From CAINVV01 sp038323575 (GTDB taxonomy: Bacteria; Bacteroidota; Bacteroidia; Bacteroidales; Prolixibacteraceae), in assembly GCA_038323575.1 (NCBI GenBank), contig JBBQHB010000002.1, positions 1-64,000 of the forward strand: DNA of 64,000 bases, written 5' to 3'. Shown one piece after another: positions 17,969 through 26,508 of the stretch (the first letter of the stretch is position 1; each line of letters begins with the position of its first letter). The notes under the pieces were generated by a model. It worked only from the letters and a program-made list of their open reading frames with translations. It had not been told where the DNA came from and did no database searches. Both the position numbers and the translations under genes were made by a program.

Positions 17969-19500
17969 AAGGTTCAGAATACGCTTCACATACAGACATC
18001 GACATTCTTGTCGTTGATGACACCAAGGCAAACCTTGAATTGCTAATGGGCATTCTTACAGCAGCCGGTTACAAAGTACGGCCGGCTACCAATGGAACTT
18101 TGGCATTAAGAAGTGTGAAAGCCAAACTTCCGGCATTAATTCTGTTGGATGTTAAGTTGCCTGACATGGATGGATATGAAGTATGCCGCAGACTGAAGGC
18201 AGATGAGCAAAGTGTTGCAATCCCGGTAATTTTCATCAGCGTATTGGAAGATGAAATCTCAAAAATCAAATCTTTTCAGGCAGGCGGAATCGATTTTATC
18301 AACAAACCCTTTTATGCCGAAGAATTGCTTGTCAGGGTTAAAACCCATATTGAACTCAGGCACATGCAAATAAGGCTGGAAATCCAGAATAACAGTTTAA
18401 TACGGGAAATTGTCGAACGGGAAAAAACGGAAAAAGCATTAAAAGAAAGTGAATACTTTTTCAGGGAATCGCAGCGTGCTGCTTCAGTCGGTTCCTACAA
18501 GACAGATTTCATTACGGGTTTTTGGGCGTCTTCAGAAGTGCTCGACCACCTATTCGGAATAGAAAAAAACTATGACCGAAGCCTCCCGGGATGGATGGAT
18601 CTCATTCATCCCGACGACAGGGAAATGATCACGCTGCACCTGCAAAACAAAGTTTTTAATGAGCGCTTGCCTTTTAGCCTGGAATACAGGATTATTCGCA
18701 AGTCTGACGGCGAAACAAGATGGGTCAATGAGCAGGGAGCAGTGGCAAGGGATGCAAAGGGAAATGTTGTCTCTTTGATCGGAACCGTACAGGATATCTC
18801 TGAACGAAAAAGCGCGGAGGAAAAAATCAGCGCATACAACAAAAAACTCCGAGACATGAATGATCATCTTCAAACCATCAGGGATGAAGAGCGTAAAAAT
18901 ATGGCGCGCGACATACATGATTTAATCGGTACCAACCTTACCGGACTAAAGATGTACCTGAAGATCCTGGAGAACAATATGCCAGATAATTTTTTGACGG
19001 AACATACTGTCATAAAAGAAAATTTAGTGTCGATGGCACAAATGATAAATGACACTTTTGACCTTATTCGCGGTCTGCTCAGACAATTGAGGTCTGTTGT
19101 CCTTGACGAACTCGGATTGGTGTCAGCTATTTTTTCTTATTCAGATGAAATGAAAAAGAAAACAAACCTCAATTTCAATATTGATGTTGTTCCAAGTGAA
19201 TTTACGCTGGACAAAAAAGCCTCCAGTGAATTGTTTACAATGTTCCAGGAGATACTGACAAATATCAACCGGCATTCCGGGGCCACTGACGTCAGCATAT
19301 TCATTCGAAAGAAAAAAGATACCTTCGTGATGCGTATTTCAGATAATGGGATCGGAATTACGAAGGAAACGATCATGCGAAAGGAAGGATTTGGGATACA
19401 AGGCATGAAAGAACGCATTTCGCTTTTGGATGGTCATTTTGAAATCACTGGTGAACCTGGAAAAGGAACCACAGTATGTATAGAAATCCCTTCACTATAA
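17965..19500 (+). CDS. Receiver-PAS-histidine kinase (HisKA_3, NarX type)
   Basis: Predicted 511-residue soluble protein: receiver domain (about 12-128, acceptor D62 in LILLDVKLP), coiled linker, PAS domain with PAC end (about 165-280, LIGTVQDISERK), then a HisKA_3 dimerisation box (NMARDIHDLIGT, H318) and a HATPase domain (RISDNGIGI, GFGIQGMKERI). HisKA_3 kinases normally phosphorylate LuxR-type regulators, and two such genes follow directly. A relay from the upstream hybrid kinase through D62 to this kinase is possible but not shown. Confidence 0.9.
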   Translation: MKGSEYASHTDIDILVVDDTKANLELLMGILTAAGYKVRPATNGTLALRSVKAKLPALILLDVKLPDMDGYEVCRRLKADEQSVAIPVIFISVLEDEISKIKSFQAGGIDFINKPFYAEELLVRVKTHIELRHMQIRLEIQNNSLIREIVEREKTEKALKESEYFFRESQRAASVGSYKTDFITGFWASSEVLDHLFGIEKNYDRSLPGWMDLIHPDDREMITLHLQNKVFNERLPFSLEYRIIRKSDGETRWVNEQGAVARDAKGNVVSLIGTVQDISERKSAEEKISAYNKKLRDMNDHLQTIRDEERKNMARDIHDLIGTNLTGLKMYLKILENNMPDNFLTEHTVIKENLVSMAQMINDTFDLIRGLLRQLRSVVLDELGLVSAIFSYSDEMKKKTNLNFNIDVVPSEFTLDKKASSELFTMFQEILTNINRHSGATDVSIFIRKKKDTFVMRISDNGIGITKETIMRKEGFGIQGMKERISLLDGHFEITGEPGKGTTVCIEIPSL

Positions 19501-19541
19501 AGATTAACAGGAATATTAAGGCATACAAATTAAAATTTCTT

Positions 19542-20177
19542 ATGATTGAAGTACTTATAGTCGACGACCATCATATTGTCCGCGAAGGTCTTGAGAGAAT
19601 TATCGGATTCGAACATGATATGACTGTATTGGGAAAGGCCGATAATGCAGCGGAAGCAATAAGGTTTTTAGCAGGGCGTAAGGTGGATGTCATTGTACTA
19701 GACATATCCATGCCGGGGCGCAGTGGGATGGACATTATCGAGGATCTGAAGAAAATCAGGAAAGAGGTCAAAATCATCATGCTCAGTATGCACCACGAAG
19801 AACAGTTTGCCACACGGGCATTCAGATCAGGCGCTTCGGGCTACCTCACCAAGGAGATGGCCCCGGAAGAGATTGTGCATGCTATCAGGAAAGTCAACGC
19901 CGGCAGGAAGTATATCTCATCGCGTTACGCAGAAATCCTGGCGGATGAATTACTGGACGATAATTCAAAACTGCCGCATGAACGCTTGTCAAACCGCGAA
20001 TTCGAAGTTATGTGCATGATTGGAAGAGGGCAAACAATCACAAATATTGCTGCTGAATTATCCCTTAGCGACCGGACTATCAGCACCTACCATTTGCGGA
20101 TCTTTGAGAAAATGAACATCAAAAGCAATGCTGAAATCACCATTTACCTCATTGAACACAATTTGTTGGTAAAATAA
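19542..20177 (+). CDS. LuxR/NarL-type response regulator, copy 1
   Basis: Predicted 211-residue DNA-binding response regulator. Receiver domain at 1-120 (acidic D8-D9, acceptor D54 in VLDISMPG, conserved lysine in YLTKEM); LuxR helix-turn-helix at about 145-205 (LSNREFEVMCMIGRG, SDRTISTYHLRI). I chose ATG 19542, since the longer frame from 19476 overlaps the kinase gene and the core protein starts IEVLIVDD. It is the likely partner of the kinase just upstream. A close paralogue follows after 126 bases. Confidence 0.92.
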   Translation: MIEVLIVDDHHIVREGLERIIGFEHDMTVLGKADNAAEAIRFLAGRKVDVIVLDISMPGRSGMDIIEDLKKIRKEVKIIMLSMHHEEQFATRAFRSGASGYLTKEMAPEEIVHAIRKVNAGRKYISSRYAEILADELLDDNSKLPHERLSNREFEVMCMIGRGQTITNIAAELSLSDRTISTYHLRIFEKMNIKSNAEITIYLIEHNLLVK

Positions 20178-20303
20178 GTAAAGTACCCTACCAACATAAA
20201 TCACTACAGCAAATATTCTTTTTTGCTCACCTAATTGTTAACATTATCACTATACTTTCCTATTCCTGAATGATCCACTTTTCGGAATAATTTATTCGCA
20301 ATT

Positions 20304-20939
20304 ATGATTGAAATACTCATTGTTGATGACCATTATCTTGTAAGTAAAGGTCTGGAGCGGATTATTGAATTCGAGAATGACATGGCTGTTGTGGGAATGG
20401 CATTAAATGCGACGGAAGCAATCAGGTTCTTGCATGAGCGGAGTGTTACAGTTGTTGTTCTTGACATATCCATGCCCGGACGGAGCGGCATCGACATTAT
20501 CCGGGATTTGAAAAAAATAAGGAGAGCAGTCAAGATCATCATGCTAAGTATGCACCATGAGGAACTTTTTGCCAAAAGGGCATTCAAGTGTGGCGCTTCA
20601 GCTTATCTGACCAAAGAGATGGCCCCGGAAGAGATCGTAGACGCAATAAGGAAAGTCAGTTCGGGCAGGAGATATATCTCATCACGTTATGCAGAAATCC
20701 TGGCTGAAGCGTTGCATGATAATCCGGTACTACTGCCCCACGCGCGCTTGTCTGACCGGGAATTCGAGGTAATGTGCATGTTCGGAAAGGGAAAAACAAA
20801 CCGGGATATTGCTGATGATTTACACCTGAGAGAACGGACCATCAGCAACTATCAATTGCAGATCTTAGAAAAAATGAATCTAAAGAGCACTACAGAGATT
20901 ACCAACTATCTCCTTGAACACGATCTGCCGGTTTATTGA
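20304..20939 (+). CDS. LuxR/NarL-type response regulator, copy 2
   Basis: Predicted 211-residue paralogue of the preceding gene, identical in length and alike along its whole course (both have LDISMPGRSG, KIIMLSMHHEE, YLTKEMAPEEIV, RYISSRYAEILA). Receiver acceptor is D54. The recognition-helix region differs (RDIADDLHLRERTISNYQLQ against TNIAAELSLSDRTISTYHLR), which could mean different binding sites. The pair looks like a tandem duplication fed by one kinase. Confidence 0.92.
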   Translation: MIEILIVDDHYLVSKGLERIIEFENDMAVVGMALNATEAIRFLHERSVTVVVLDISMPGRSGIDIIRDLKKIRRAVKIIMLSMHHEELFAKRAFKCGASAYLTKEMAPEEIVDAIRKVSSGRRYISSRYAEILAEALHDNPVLLPHARLSDREFEVMCMFGKGKTNRDIADDLHLRERTISNYQLQILEKMNLKSTTEITNYLLEHDLPVY

Positions 20940-20953
20940 ACACCATTCCTTGC

Positions 20954-20977
20954 AGAGACGTTGCATGCAACGTCTCT
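20954..20977. repeat. Perfect 24-bp palindrome (AGAGACGTTGCA half-site)
   Basis: The 24 bases form an exact palindrome with half AGAGACGTTGCA, 14 bases after the second regulator's stop codon. I recall GAGACG...CGTCTC elements as dispersed intergenic repeats in several phyla. It could be a hairpin-forming repeat or serve as a terminator. Confidence 0.75.
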
Positions 20978-21048
20978 ACTTCCTGAATCACTACAACATG
21001 TATTCTAAACAGTACAGGCATTTGTTACCCTAATAACTATACATTTCA

Positions 21049-21606
21049 ATGCCAGGAGGACGCATATTTCGGAATAAATTATCCGCTGATACAATGGAGA
21101 TAATTATCAACGTAAAACTTCAAGCCATGGATCTATTTAACTTCCTGAAAAGAAAAGAACTAGCCGAGATTTCAGCATTAAGAAAATCGCTGAATGATTT
21201 TCAGTCTATCATTGATATTGATCATGCAATAGCCAAAAGGAAAGTTGTATTATCCTTCTTTGTATCAAAGAAAAAGACTGAACTGGACGCCATAATCAGA
21301 GCAAAAACAGCGGAAATTAATGCGCTTGATTTGAAATTAAATGAAATGGTATTGGCGCATAAAAATCACAACAATAAGCTTCAAAAGAAGACAGAACCGG
21401 ATCCAATTCATATGGAGCAGACTGAAAAAAAAATGCAAGGCATTGAGACTGGAAAGGTAATACGCAGATCAGAAAAAAACAGTGTCTATTATCAAAATAT
21501 GCAGGTGAAAGCACTACAAGCCATGGAGCAGGTAGTAAGCCAGAAATATGCCAATTTATGTTACCCGTCAATAACAGGTTTAGGATTCAATAGGAATTAC
21601 GCGTAG
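21049..21606 (+). CDS. Hypothetical coiled-coil protein
   Basis: I do not recognise this protein. It has up to 185 residues; ATG 21049, 21094 or 21127 could each be the start, the last giving MDLFNFLKRKELAEI. The middle is rich in Lys, Glu and Leu with heptad-like spacing (about residues 35-120), suggesting a coiled coil; there is no signal peptide or membrane segment. It follows the signalling block on the same strand but is 109 bases away. Confidence 0.55.
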   Translation: MPGGRIFRNKLSADTMEIIINVKLQAMDLFNFLKRKELAEISALRKSLNDFQSIIDIDHAIAKRKVVLSFFVSKKKTELDAIIRAKTAEINALDLKLNEMVLAHKNHNNKLQKKTEPDPIHMEQTEKKMQGIETGKVIRRSEKNSVYYQNMQVKALQAMEQVVSQKYANLCYPSITGLGFNRNYA

Positions 21607-21714
21607 CCTTTCAGCTGAAAATTCAAAAAGAAGACATAACCCGCTTGTTTAAAAAGGTCGTGGGTGACAGAAGTTTTCGGGATAAGGCTATTGGCTGTGC
21701 AGATTATTAATAAT

Positions 21715-22005
21715 TTAAACATTTTTGTCTTTAATCTGGTCTTCTATCCGGGCAATATTTCCCGAAACAATATTGTTTTCCAGGCATGCATTTTTTGTCT
21801 TTTCCAGGATAATGCCTGCATTCTTAACATTTCCCGCGCAAACATTTGAAATACGGAGGTTACGAAAAATTCTATCTTTCGTAATGCTGTAAGCTATTCC
21901 GGAAGACAAACTTTCTGTATTTTCCTGTAATGAAACACCATCAATCAAAACTTCATCGCAATTTTCATGTCGAATCCCTTCCTTCGTTGAAGAAATTATA
22001 ATCAT
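21715..22005 (-). pseudogene. Fragment of a right-handed beta-helix protein
   Basis: A 96-residue frame with beta-helix style repeats (VLIDGVSLQENTESLSSGIAYS, FRNLRISNVCAGNVKNAGIILEKTKNACLENNIVSGN when read in short runs). Such rungs occur in polysaccharide lyases and glycosidases, which are normally several hundred residues long. An in-frame stop lies just upstream, and no signal peptide is present, so it looks like a remnant. It lies 62 bases after the PhoD-like gene. Confidence 0.4.
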
Positions 22006-22067
22006 AAAACCCTATTCTGTTTCAACCGAAAGCCACAAAGCCCGCAACCTTGACCTTTTCAAACAAC

Positions 22068-23549
22068 TTATTTCGAAGCAACGATATATTCATTCAATAA
22101 TTTCCCATCCGGATTATAATGTCTGAAAATCAAGGCTGGTTTACCTCCTGTTTGGGAAACCGAACCTTCCAGAAAACCACCAACCACATTCAGATAAATA
22201 TGTTCGGGTAATTTATCTTCCTGTTTCCAGCCTCCTGCATGTGCATTGCTTCCGGGACCGCAACTAAATTCCAGCAATCCTGATTCAGCATCTTTCGAAA
22301 TATATTGCCAGTGCCGGTCGCCGCAAACTGTCACCATATTTTTTTGCTCACTGATAAATTTTCTCAGCATATCCCCTTCGTATTTGAAACCAATATTGGC
22401 ATGGTTGTCATTTTTATTTCCGCGATCCGGACCAACAATTGGCGTCGGGCTGATTAAAACTTTAAATGTGGCGTCCGATTCTTTGACAGTTCTTTTAAAC
22501 CATTCCATTTGCTCTTTTCCCCAGATAGTTTTTTGAGGGCCATCGGGAGCTGTATTATCGCTGCGGAAATCGCGACCCTCGGGTAACCAGATTTGCAAAT
22601 CTTTTCCCCATCGGATGGTGCGATATGTTTTGTCACCCATAGGTACTTCGTCCAGAAAAATTTGCTGTCCCTGTTTGAAGGTAAACTCGCCCATAAATTT
22701 CGTTTTCATTCCCGGGTAAGCATCGTTCATCCAGGTGTCGTGATCGTCTTTAATAAAATAACCGGGAACCTGCCTGTGAAATTCAATATTATTGGGGAAA
22801 CTGTACATTCTGTCCCAATGCCAGCGGGCCAAATCGGCAGTTTTTGCCATTGCATCGTAATAGACAATGTCGCCTGTATGAACAAAAAAATCCGGATGCA
22901 ATTTCAAGGCACTTGGATATAATTTATAACCCTTTTCACTATCCACGTCGGGGTATGAAGTTCCCGTGACAACAATGAAATTTACAGCTGCATGAACATC
23001 CACGGCCGGAGCGGTTTTAAATCTACCTTCTATCGATGAACTTACAGTTTTACTATTAAGTGGACTCGCTTCAACCAGCAGTTCGTATTCTTTTCCAGGT
23101 GTAAGTCCCGAAAGTTCAAACTGATAAGCAAAAGCCCTTGGGGGATTTACAGCGTGCCAATCCAGCTGAACCCATTTTTGTCCGTCTTTTGCCTTGTATT
23201 TTAAACGAACATTCCCTTCACTACCGGGCGTAGCTCCCTGAATATTATTGATGGTATATCCTTCGGGGTATGTAACGATAGGAGATGCATCAGGCCTTCC
23301 TGTCCGGCTTGTCAATTCTCCTGTTTTTGAATTCTTGTACTGAAAATCCGGCATCGGAGCACCTTTCCCAACCCGTTCAGGGTATTTAGTTAACCGAACC
23401 CAAACAATTGCACTGTTCTGAGTGATTTCGCCAATTTTAATCCCTGTTGCCAGATAGGGACCTTCATTATTCTGGCTTAAGAAGGCAACACTAAGGATTG
23501 CAAATCCTGTCAAAAGCATTGCAACACTGATTTTTTTAAATGATAACAT
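22068..23549 (-). CDS. PhoD-like alkaline phosphatase/phosphodiesterase
   Basis: Predicted 493-residue exported metallophosphatase. An N-terminal signal or anchor (SVAMLLTGFAILSVAF) precedes a fibronectin-like PhoD N-domain (about 30-165). The catalytic domain shows metal-binding motifs HTGDIVYYD, IKDDHDTW and VCGDRHWQY. Such enzymes release phosphate from esters or cell-surface polymers. It is 26 bases downstream of a sulfatase gene on the same strand, so the two may act together on an anionic substrate. Confidence 0.88.
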   Translation of the reverse strand: MLSFKKISVAMLLTGFAILSVAFLSQNNEGPYLATGIKIGEITQNSAIVWVRLTKYPERVGKGAPMPDFQYKNSKTGELTSRTGRPDASPIVTYPEGYTINNIQGATPGSEGNVRLKYKAKDGQKWVQLDWHAVNPPRAFAYQFELSGLTPGKEYELLVEASPLNSKTVSSSIEGRFKTAPAVDVHAAVNFIVVTGTSYPDVDSEKGYKLYPSALKLHPDFFVHTGDIVYYDAMAKTADLARWHWDRMYSFPNNIEFHRQVPGYFIKDDHDTWMNDAYPGMKTKFMGEFTFKQGQQIFLDEVPMGDKTYRTIRWGKDLQIWLPEGRDFRSDNTAPDGPQKTIWGKEQMEWFKRTVKESDATFKVLISPTPIVGPDRGNKNDNHANIGFKYEGDMLRKFISEQKNMVTVCGDRHWQYISKDAESGLLEFSCGPGSNAHAGGWKQEDKLPEHIYLNVVGGFLEGSVSQTGGKPALIFRHYNPDGKLLNEYIVASK

Positions 23550-23575
23550 GACTTAATTGTATTTATAAATTTTCC

Positions 23576-24982
23576 TCATTCCTTTACTAAATATTTCAAA
23601 AACGGATCTTGATACTTTTGAGCCCAACCTGCTAATTCTGTTCTGCAATTTTCGAGATCAGCCCTGAATTTTGGATCCGATGCAAGGTTTACCATTTCAC
23701 CCGGGTCATTTTTCAGATCATAAAGCGTCTCTCTCTGCTTACCGGCGTTGTAAATCCAGTATTTGAAACGATTGTTCCGCAACATCCGACCTTCAGGTTC
23801 AGGTTTTTCTCCGTTCACCGCTTCACCCTGAACCATATTATCAGAAACTACAACGAATTTCCGGTCATCAGGAGCGGATTCGTTCGTAATCAATGGTTTC
23901 AGATTCATTCCCCGCGCCCTTTCAGGAGCCGGAATTCCTGCCAATCCACACAAAGTGGGTATTACATCGATTCCTGTCTGAACGAGGTAATCCGATTTTC
24001 GGGGTTTTATAGCCGGATTGCTGATGATAAAAGGAACTTTTGATGCTTCTTCGTAAAACACGGTTTTCTGGTTCCAAAGGTGAGCGCCCTGGCAATCACC
24101 ATGATCGGCCATAAAAACTACCATTGTGTTTTTATCAAGGCCCGATTCCCGCAAGGCATTCAGAACTTTGCCAATTTCATTATCTACTTTTTCAATCAGC
24201 CGGTAATAGGCCCAGATGTATTGGCGCCATTTGGTATCATCAAATCCTGAGACCGGAAACGTTTTTGCCAACTGATAGGAAGTGCGCATCGTTTGCATAA
24301 TGTCAGTTTCATTTTTCGAAGGCAAATGATTGGCCCGAAGAGGCGGACATTGATCGGCTGATGGCGGATCCCCAATTTCTCCGTCTGGCAGTTTCTGACC
24401 GCGGGCCCATTCGCAAATGTTGTGCGGGTTGACGAAAGAGACGACCAACAAAAAAGGATGATCGCGTTTCGTTTCCAAAAATTTAATGGCCGGAGCAGGC
24501 AACAATTTATCCACCCCGTTTCCTTTGTTGTTGGCCATGACGTCAAAACCATGAGCGTCGGGCTGATCCTGATTGTAGGGCAAATGCCATTTCCCGAAAT
24601 AGCCCGTTTCGTATCCGGCATTTTTAAATATGGTACCCAGGGTTGGAAATTGAGCCGGATCATTTTTTTTATTTTCGTTGGCCTGAATCCCCATTTCGTG
24701 CGGATATCGTCCGGTAAAGATGGAACTCCTCGAAGGAATACACAACGGGTTGGCGCAATAGGCGTTTGCAAAAGTCACGCCATGTTTGGCCAGTGCATCC
24801 ATATTAGGAGTTTTCAGGTATTTGTTCCCCAAATTGTAACTCAACGATTCGGCCGATTGCTGATCGGTCATGATAACCAGGATATTAGGCTTAACCGGCA
24901 TTTCCTGGGAAAATGCAGTTGCTGATGCCAGCATAGCTAAAAATGAGCATCCTAAAGTTTGCTTGTTTAATTGTATCTTCAT
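23576..24982 (-). CDS. Type I (formylglycine-dependent) sulfatase
   Basis: Predicted 468-residue exported sulfatase. The signal peptide ends near AFSQ. Features of the alkaline-phosphatase superfamily are NILVIMTDQQ (metal ligand), the CxPSR activation site CIPSRSSIFTGR (C81 to be converted to formylglycine by a maturase not seen here), and MADHGDCQG. Residues after 380 form the usual C-terminal subdomain. It likely removes sulfate from a glycan or small ester; no SusC/D pair lies nearby to suggest which. Confidence 0.92.
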   Translation of the reverse strand: MKIQLNKQTLGCSFLAMLASATAFSQEMPVKPNILVIMTDQQSAESLSYNLGNKYLKTPNMDALAKHGVTFANAYCANPLCIPSRSSIFTGRYPHEMGIQANENKKNDPAQFPTLGTIFKNAGYETGYFGKWHLPYNQDQPDAHGFDVMANNKGNGVDKLLPAPAIKFLETKRDHPFLLVVSFVNPHNICEWARGQKLPDGEIGDPPSADQCPPLRANHLPSKNETDIMQTMRTSYQLAKTFPVSGFDDTKWRQYIWAYYRLIEKVDNEIGKVLNALRESGLDKNTMVVFMADHGDCQGAHLWNQKTVFYEEASKVPFIISNPAIKPRKSDYLVQTGIDVIPTLCGLAGIPAPERARGMNLKPLITNESAPDDRKFVVVSDNMVQGEAVNGEKPEPEGRMLRNNRFKYWIYNAGKQRETLYDLKNDPGEMVNLASDPKFRADLENCRTELAGWAQKYQDPFLKYLVKE

Positions 24983-25314
24983 AGTCCAAAAAATATTTGT
25001 ATTTTAAAAATTACCCCTTCCGAACACTCATTTACTAATACCCATGTACCCGTCCTTTCATTCAGGGCGTTATCATGAGCGTATTATTTTTCCTCAAGTA
25101 ACAAAAAAGCTTTGGCATCCCTAGATTATTCAAATATTTCACGTAATAGTAACAAAATTGCTCCGAAATATCTTACAATAAAACGTGTAAATAATCATTT
25201 TTTTCAGCCCAAATGATCTGGCAATAATGTTGGCCGCCTGAGCCCTTGTTTCCCGGTTTTACAGGAGGTGAGAGCAACTCCTTTTCAGGGTCAAAAGAAG
25301 TAACAAAGGGATAG
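24983..25314. other. 332-base region between sulfatase and recombinase remnant
   Basis: It should carry the sulfatase promoter. A 73-codon - strand frame (25173-25394) partly opposes the recombinase remnant; its C-terminal half reads like protein but matches nothing I know. Otherwise I see no feature. Confidence 0.4.
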
Positions 25315-25506
25315 GTCATATCATTATCTTCCGGAGCACATTCGGGTGATGAGGTACGGAAATGGTCGAATGAGAAAGGGGAAAGAATCACCAAACAGAC
25401 ATTCCTGAACGTAATTCGAAATCCGGTCTATATTGGTAAAATCCAAGTAGAAAAAATTAAAAATGAACCGGATCAAATTCGTATTTTTGCATCATGGAAA
25501 TTTTAG
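25315..25506 (+). pseudogene. Serine site-specific recombinase remnant
   Basis: An open stretch of about 63 codons between two stops, without a start codon, encodes EVRKWSNEKGERITKQTF followed by LNVIRNPVYIGKI. This is the characteristic end of the Recombinase domain (PF07508) of large serine recombinases. The catalytic resolvase domain and the C-terminal domain are absent, so this is a relic. The frame ends inside the start of the Fic remnant, suggesting a deletion joined them. Confidence 0.7.
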
Positions 25507-26001
25507 CAATAGAGGCACTGGCCCTGGAATATCAAACGTTATCCAGTGGAATGGTAGATCATGCGAAATACAGTTATTACGCGATCACCACTCCACAGCC
25601 ATTGAAGGCAGTTCACTAACAGAACCGCAGGCAAATGATTTGCTGGAATTTGGCAAAACTGCCAAAAATAAACCGTTCGAAGATCATCAAATGGAAGTCG
25701 ACCATTACAAGGCCCTGCAATTTACTGTTAGTGAAGCTGAAACAAAGAAAGTTCTGTCTGTTGAACTGATTCAAAGAATCGCCTCTGAGGTGATAAAAAA
25801 CACTGGAGGGCATGTTAATACGGTAATCGGAACGTATGACATTGCAAAAGGTGATTTCAGGTTAGGGACTGTTAGAGCAGGATCCGTTATATCAATGCCC
25901 TGGAAGCTTCCAGAAAAAAAGGAGATATCGCCCCGTTTTATACTTTCATGTATGGACAGTATGCCAAATTTCTGAAAAGGGAAATTGCTTTAATTAAGTA
26001 A
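25494..26001 (+). pseudogene. Fic-family protein pseudogene
   Basis: Three reading frames together give a broken Fic protein. From ATG 25494 the frame reads MEILAIEALALEYQTLSSG and VDHAKYSYYAIT. A frameshift near 25585 then leads to HSTAIEGSSLTEPQAND and KPFEDHQMEVDHYKAL, typical of the Fic N-terminal inhibitory helix region (with S/TxxxE/N-like context). After GTVRAGS a third frame gives YINALEASRKKGDIAPF and MYGQYAKFLKREI to the stop at 26001. The catalytic HPFxxGNGR motif is missing, so an internal deletion has occurred. Confidence 0.75.
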
Positions 26002-26040
26002 AAACAGAATTCTTTCCTTATTCTTTTCCATTAAAATACA

Positions 26041-26075
26041 AAACCGCCTAATTATCAACTAATTAGACGGTTTTT
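26041..26075 (-). terminator. Terminator after the tRNA cluster
   Basis: Arms AAACCGCCTAATTA (26041-26054) and TAATTAGACGGTTT (26060-26073) pair with one mismatch around a 5-base loop. It is 6 bases from the tRNA-Leu 3' end. The T-run lies on the + side, so it may also stop transcription from the Fic remnant. Confidence 0.65.
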
Positions 26076-26078
26076 GTG

Positions 26079-26162
26079 TACCCGGGGCGGGACTTGAACC
26101 CGCACGGCCATAATGGCCATTGGATTTTAAGTCCAACGTGTCTACCATTCCACCACCTGGGC
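26079..26162 (-). tRNA. tRNA-Leu (UAA)
   Basis: An 84-base cloverleaf on the - strand. The anticodon stem TTGGA/TCCAA encloses loop CTTAAAA, giving anticodon TAA. The T arm is GCGGG-TTCAAGT-CCCGC, and a long variable arm (GGCCATTATGGCC) marks a class II tRNA. The acceptor stem GCCCAGG/CCCGGGT has one A-C mismatch. CCA is not encoded. Confidence 0.93.
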
Positions 26163-26170
26163 ATCCTGTT

Positions 26171-26244
<74 letters not shown>

Positions 26245-26279
26245 AATAAAGGATGTCCTATTTCAATAAACGTATTTCT

Positions 26280-26353
<74 letters not shown>

Positions 26354-26439
26354 CTGCTTCTAATCAAAACAACTCAGGATTGATTTGGGTTAGCGGGTGC
26401 AAATATAAAACTTTTTCTTTCAGAAAAAATCTAAAATAC

Positions 26440-26491
26440 AAAATGCAAAGTGAAAAATGATCCATTCCGTACATTTTTCACTTTACATTTT
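26440..26491. repeat. Inverted repeat after the SPFH gene
   Basis: Arms AAAATGCAAAGTGAAAAATG (26440-26459) and its reverse complement with one change (26472-26491) enclose a 12-base loop. The arms are built from short words (AAAATG, AAAGTG). It lies 17 bases after the SPFH gene's stop codon and may end its transcript. Confidence 0.8.
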
Positions 26492-26508
26492 GCATTTTTC
26501 ATTGCTAA

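Noticed and set aside
24196..24771. 191-codon antisense open frame inside the sulfatase
   Set aside because: It lies wholly over a well-supported sulfatase, has arginine/cysteine-rich composition typical of a shadow frame and no recognisable motif.
25173..25394. 73-codon - strand frame as a real gene
   Set aside because: Its first third is antisense to the recombinase remnant and I find no family; the rest is protein-like but unsupported.
25315..26162. tRNA-Leu as an attachment site with direct repeats
   Set aside because: I looked for a copy of the tRNA 3' end in the nearby relic region and did not see one.
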